29,576 nucleotides of DNA, taken from positions 1-29,576 of the IMG/VR virus record IMGVR_UViG_3300047362_000678. One strand, written 5' to 3'. This DNA comes from a virus. The position numbers were made by a program, and so were the translations under genes. Positions 28,286-29,576 of this stretch are shown piece after piece (position 1 is the first letter of the stretch; every line of letters begins with the position of its first letter). The notes beneath the pieces are model-generated. The model saw nothing but the letters and a program-made list of their open reading frames with translations, was not told the DNA's origin and made no database searches.

Positions 28286-28316
28286 TTGACATCATTTCTA
28301 ATGGTGTTATTATAGT
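28286..28316 (+). promoter_or_regulatory. Sigma70-type promoter after uvsY
   Basis: A perfect TTGACA at 28286-28291. Possible -10 boxes are TATTAT (28308-28313, 16-base spacer) or TATAGT (28311-28316, 19-base spacer, the same -10 as at 6392 and 11577). The next ATG is at 28346. Confidence 0.65.
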
Positions 28317-28345
28317 GGTATAAAGAAACATATGAGGACTTAGCA

Positions 28346-29059
28346 ATGGCTAAAAAGACAATTAAGAATATTGAAAACTACAAAGCAGTTGATGTTCTAG
28401 CATTGGCTATTGAAGTTTACGATTTTCAAGGTTTTATTCGTTCTGGCGAGGGTTATACTCAAGTAAATCAAGAAACAGGCGAAGTTACAGGTAAAAAAGA
28501 AGATAATAAAACACTTGTACTTGGGCGTATTAATGATAACATTATGCCTCAAGCAGAATCCTTACAAAAAGCACAAACCATTATGGATAAATTTAATGGT
28601 AGGTTCATGCTTAAAAAATTACAAGGTGGTATCTCAAATTTTGAGAAGAGTGTTAGTGATGCATTTAGTGGTACTAACATTACAAACTTCCATGTATCTG
28701 TTATTGCCAGTATTCCACATATGAATGAAGTAGATAAAAAGCGACAAACTGTGCGAGATAAAATTGAAGCAGTACGTTTTGATAGCGATTTCTTCGGTAC
28801 ACAAAGACAACGTTATGATCTACATGTTGAAGTAATAGATGTTAAATTTGTACAAACAACCGGTGTGTACATGATTACATCTATACATAACAACAAAGAT
28901 ATTATTAAGTTTTGGTGGAGAGACCAACCTGATCTAAGTGATTTGCTTGATGGAAAAACAGTACACATTCGAGGAACTGTCAACAAACATGAGGATTCTA
29001 AGTATAGTAATGCAAAAGAAACTATGCTTAACCGAGTAAAAGTATTATCTGCAACATAA
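28346..29059 (+). CDS. Unknown 237-aa protein with possible OB-fold end
   Basis: I do not recognise a named family. The C-terminal ~60 residues, 'IIKFWWRDQPDLSDLLDGKTVHIRGTVNKHEDSKYSNAKETMLNRVKV', have the strand pattern of an OB-fold ('v-i-r-G-t-V-k-x-H ... T-x-L-N-R-V-k') that I associate with nucleic-acid-binding phage proteins. Residues ~110-180 are beta-rich (FHVSVIASIPHM ... YDLHVEVIDVKFVQTTGVYMITSI). The N-terminus is basic. It has its own sigma70-type promoter and lies between uvsY and an AAA+ ATPase gene, so a replication/recombination accessory role is plausible. Ribosome site GAGGA upstream. Confidence 0.72.
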   Translation: MAKKTIKNIENYKAVDVLALAIEVYDFQGFIRSGEGYTQVNQETGEVTGKKEDNKTLVLGRINDNIMPQAESLQKAQTIMDKFNGRFMLKKLQGGISNFEKSVSDAFSGTNITNFHVSVIASIPHMNEVDKKRQTVRDKIEAVRFDSDFFGTQRQRYDLHVEVIDVKFVQTTGVYMITSIHNNKDIIKFWWRDQPDLSDLLDGKTVHIRGTVNKHEDSKYSNAKETMLNRVKVLSAT

Positions 29060-29065
29060 AAAAGG

Positions 29066-29094
29066 TTGACAGTAAGGTATACCGGTAGTACTAT
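29066..29094 (+). promoter_or_regulatory. Sigma70-type promoter before the AAA+ gene
   Basis: A perfect TTGACA at 29066-29071, 17-base spacer, TACTAT at 29089-29094. It lies 36 bases before the ATG at 29130, with AGGAG at 29119-29123. Confidence 0.7.
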
Positions 29095-29129
29095 ATAAGA
29101 GTAATGGGAAATAGCAATAGGAGTTGCAC

Positions 29130-29576
29130 ATGTCACAAATGGCGTTTAAGACTAACCGCAAAGGTCGTAAAACAAAAGCGGAATCTATTATTTCAGTTGT
29201 TGCAGAATCTGAAGTAGAGTCAACAGAAACTGATGCAGAAATTGTAGAACGTTTGCGAGAGCGTTTTCAAATACTTGATGATATGACACAAATGTCTATT
29301 GATGGTGTTGTACGTGGTATGGTTGTTACAGGACCTCCTGGCGTTGGTAAAAGTTTTGGTGTTGAACAAGTACTAGAAAAGAATAACTTGTTTGACAAGA
29401 TTGCAGGTAAAAAACTACGTTTTGGTATTGAAAAAGGTGCCGCTAGTGCAATTGGTTTGTACAAACTGCTTTACACATATGCAGATTCTGGCAACGTTTT
29501 GGTACTAGATGATTGTGATACAGTGCTTTATGATGAAACAAGTCTTAACTTGCTTAAGGCGGCACTGGATAGTAGT
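29130..29576 (+). CDS. AAA+ ATPase, N-terminal part (runs off window)
   Basis: 149 codons are visible. After a basic start (KTNRKGRKTKAE) and an acidic segment, Walker A is 'GPPGVGKS' (68-75) and Walker B is 'VLVLDDCD' (123-130), giving a complete nucleotide-binding core. The sequence continues past the last base. No domain beyond the core can be seen, so it could be a replication-associated ATPase or another AAA+ remodeller. It begins with its own sigma70-type promoter and an AGGAG ribosome site, directly downstream of the recombination cluster. Confidence 0.82.
   Translation, partial: MSQMAFKTNRKGRKTKAESIISVVAESEVESTETDAEIVERLRERFQILDDMTQMSIDGVVRGMVVTGPPGVGKSFGVEQVLEKNNLFDKIAGKKLRFGIEKGAASAIGLYKLLYTYADSGNVLVLDDCDTVLYDETSLNLLKAALDSS

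Noticed and set aside
1-29576. tRNA genes, integrase, attachment sites, insertion sequences
   Set aside because: No cloverleaf-like segment with TTCRA-type arm in the intergenic spaces, no recombinase motif, no flanking repeats of IS type were seen.

Overview
The window is a stretch of a T4-like myovirus genome: AT-rich, densely packed, with short Shine-Dalgarno-led genes and no intergenic gap longer than about 150 bases. Genes recognisable by family are tail sheath (gp18), tail tube (gp19), neck and sheath-terminator proteins (gp13, gp14, gp15), head-completion nuclease (gp4), both terminase subunits (gp16, gp17), ssDNA-binding protein (gp32), UvsX, UvsY and a dNMP kinase. Fibre proteins built of 'NLYYTDARV' and 'TGNVTGDV' modules, and protein variants close to those I associate with marine cyanophages and pelagiphages, suggest a marine (SAR11- or cyanobacteria-infecting type) virus. 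The host cannot be fixed from this window; no photosynthesis gene is present.

Layout: (1) 1-6337, four modular tail-fibre-like genes plus a 60-residue protein; two fibres end in S74 intramolecular-chaperone domains. (2) 6346-8690, a terminator fused to a sigma70-type promoter, then an unknown gene and two glycosyltransferase-like genes, closed by a terminator lying inside the convergent Nudix gene. (3) 8627-11550, a minus-strand late operon: gp14, gp15, Nudix hydrolase. (4) 11554-14282, an early-promoter gene of unknown function, gp13 and dNMP kinase. (5) 14326-21160, late morphogenesis genes: gp18, gp19, a second tube-like protein, gp4, gp16 and two uncharacterised probable virion or scaffold proteins. 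(6) 21168-25146, a late-promoter unit with a QueC-like PP-loop protein and an unknown protein translationally chained to the large terminase gp17, then a late gene of unknown function. (7) 25161-29576, recombination and replication genes: gp32, a small protein, UvsX, a small acidic protein, UvsY, an unknown protein, and a truncated AAA+ ATPase at the window edge.

Two promoter classes can be read directly. Five perfect TTGACA boxes (6369, 11554, 25161, 28286, 29066) mark host-sigma70-type promoters. A family of NATAAATA boxes, often followed by C and then TAGCA or TATAG, marks T4-type late promoters (2803, 4132, 11543 minus, 12885, 14326, 16902, 16952, 21168, 23864). No tRNA, CRISPR array, integrase or insertion sequence was seen.

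The most interesting observations are the QueC-like/unknown pair inside the packaging operon, with its late promoter only 5 bases from the ATG; a repeated 'G-x-Y-W ... Y-x-G-x-x-W' module added to gp14, gp15 and gp18; an internal in-frame start in the Cys-cluster protein; the structured gp32 leader; and the terminator that contains the next promoter's -35 box.
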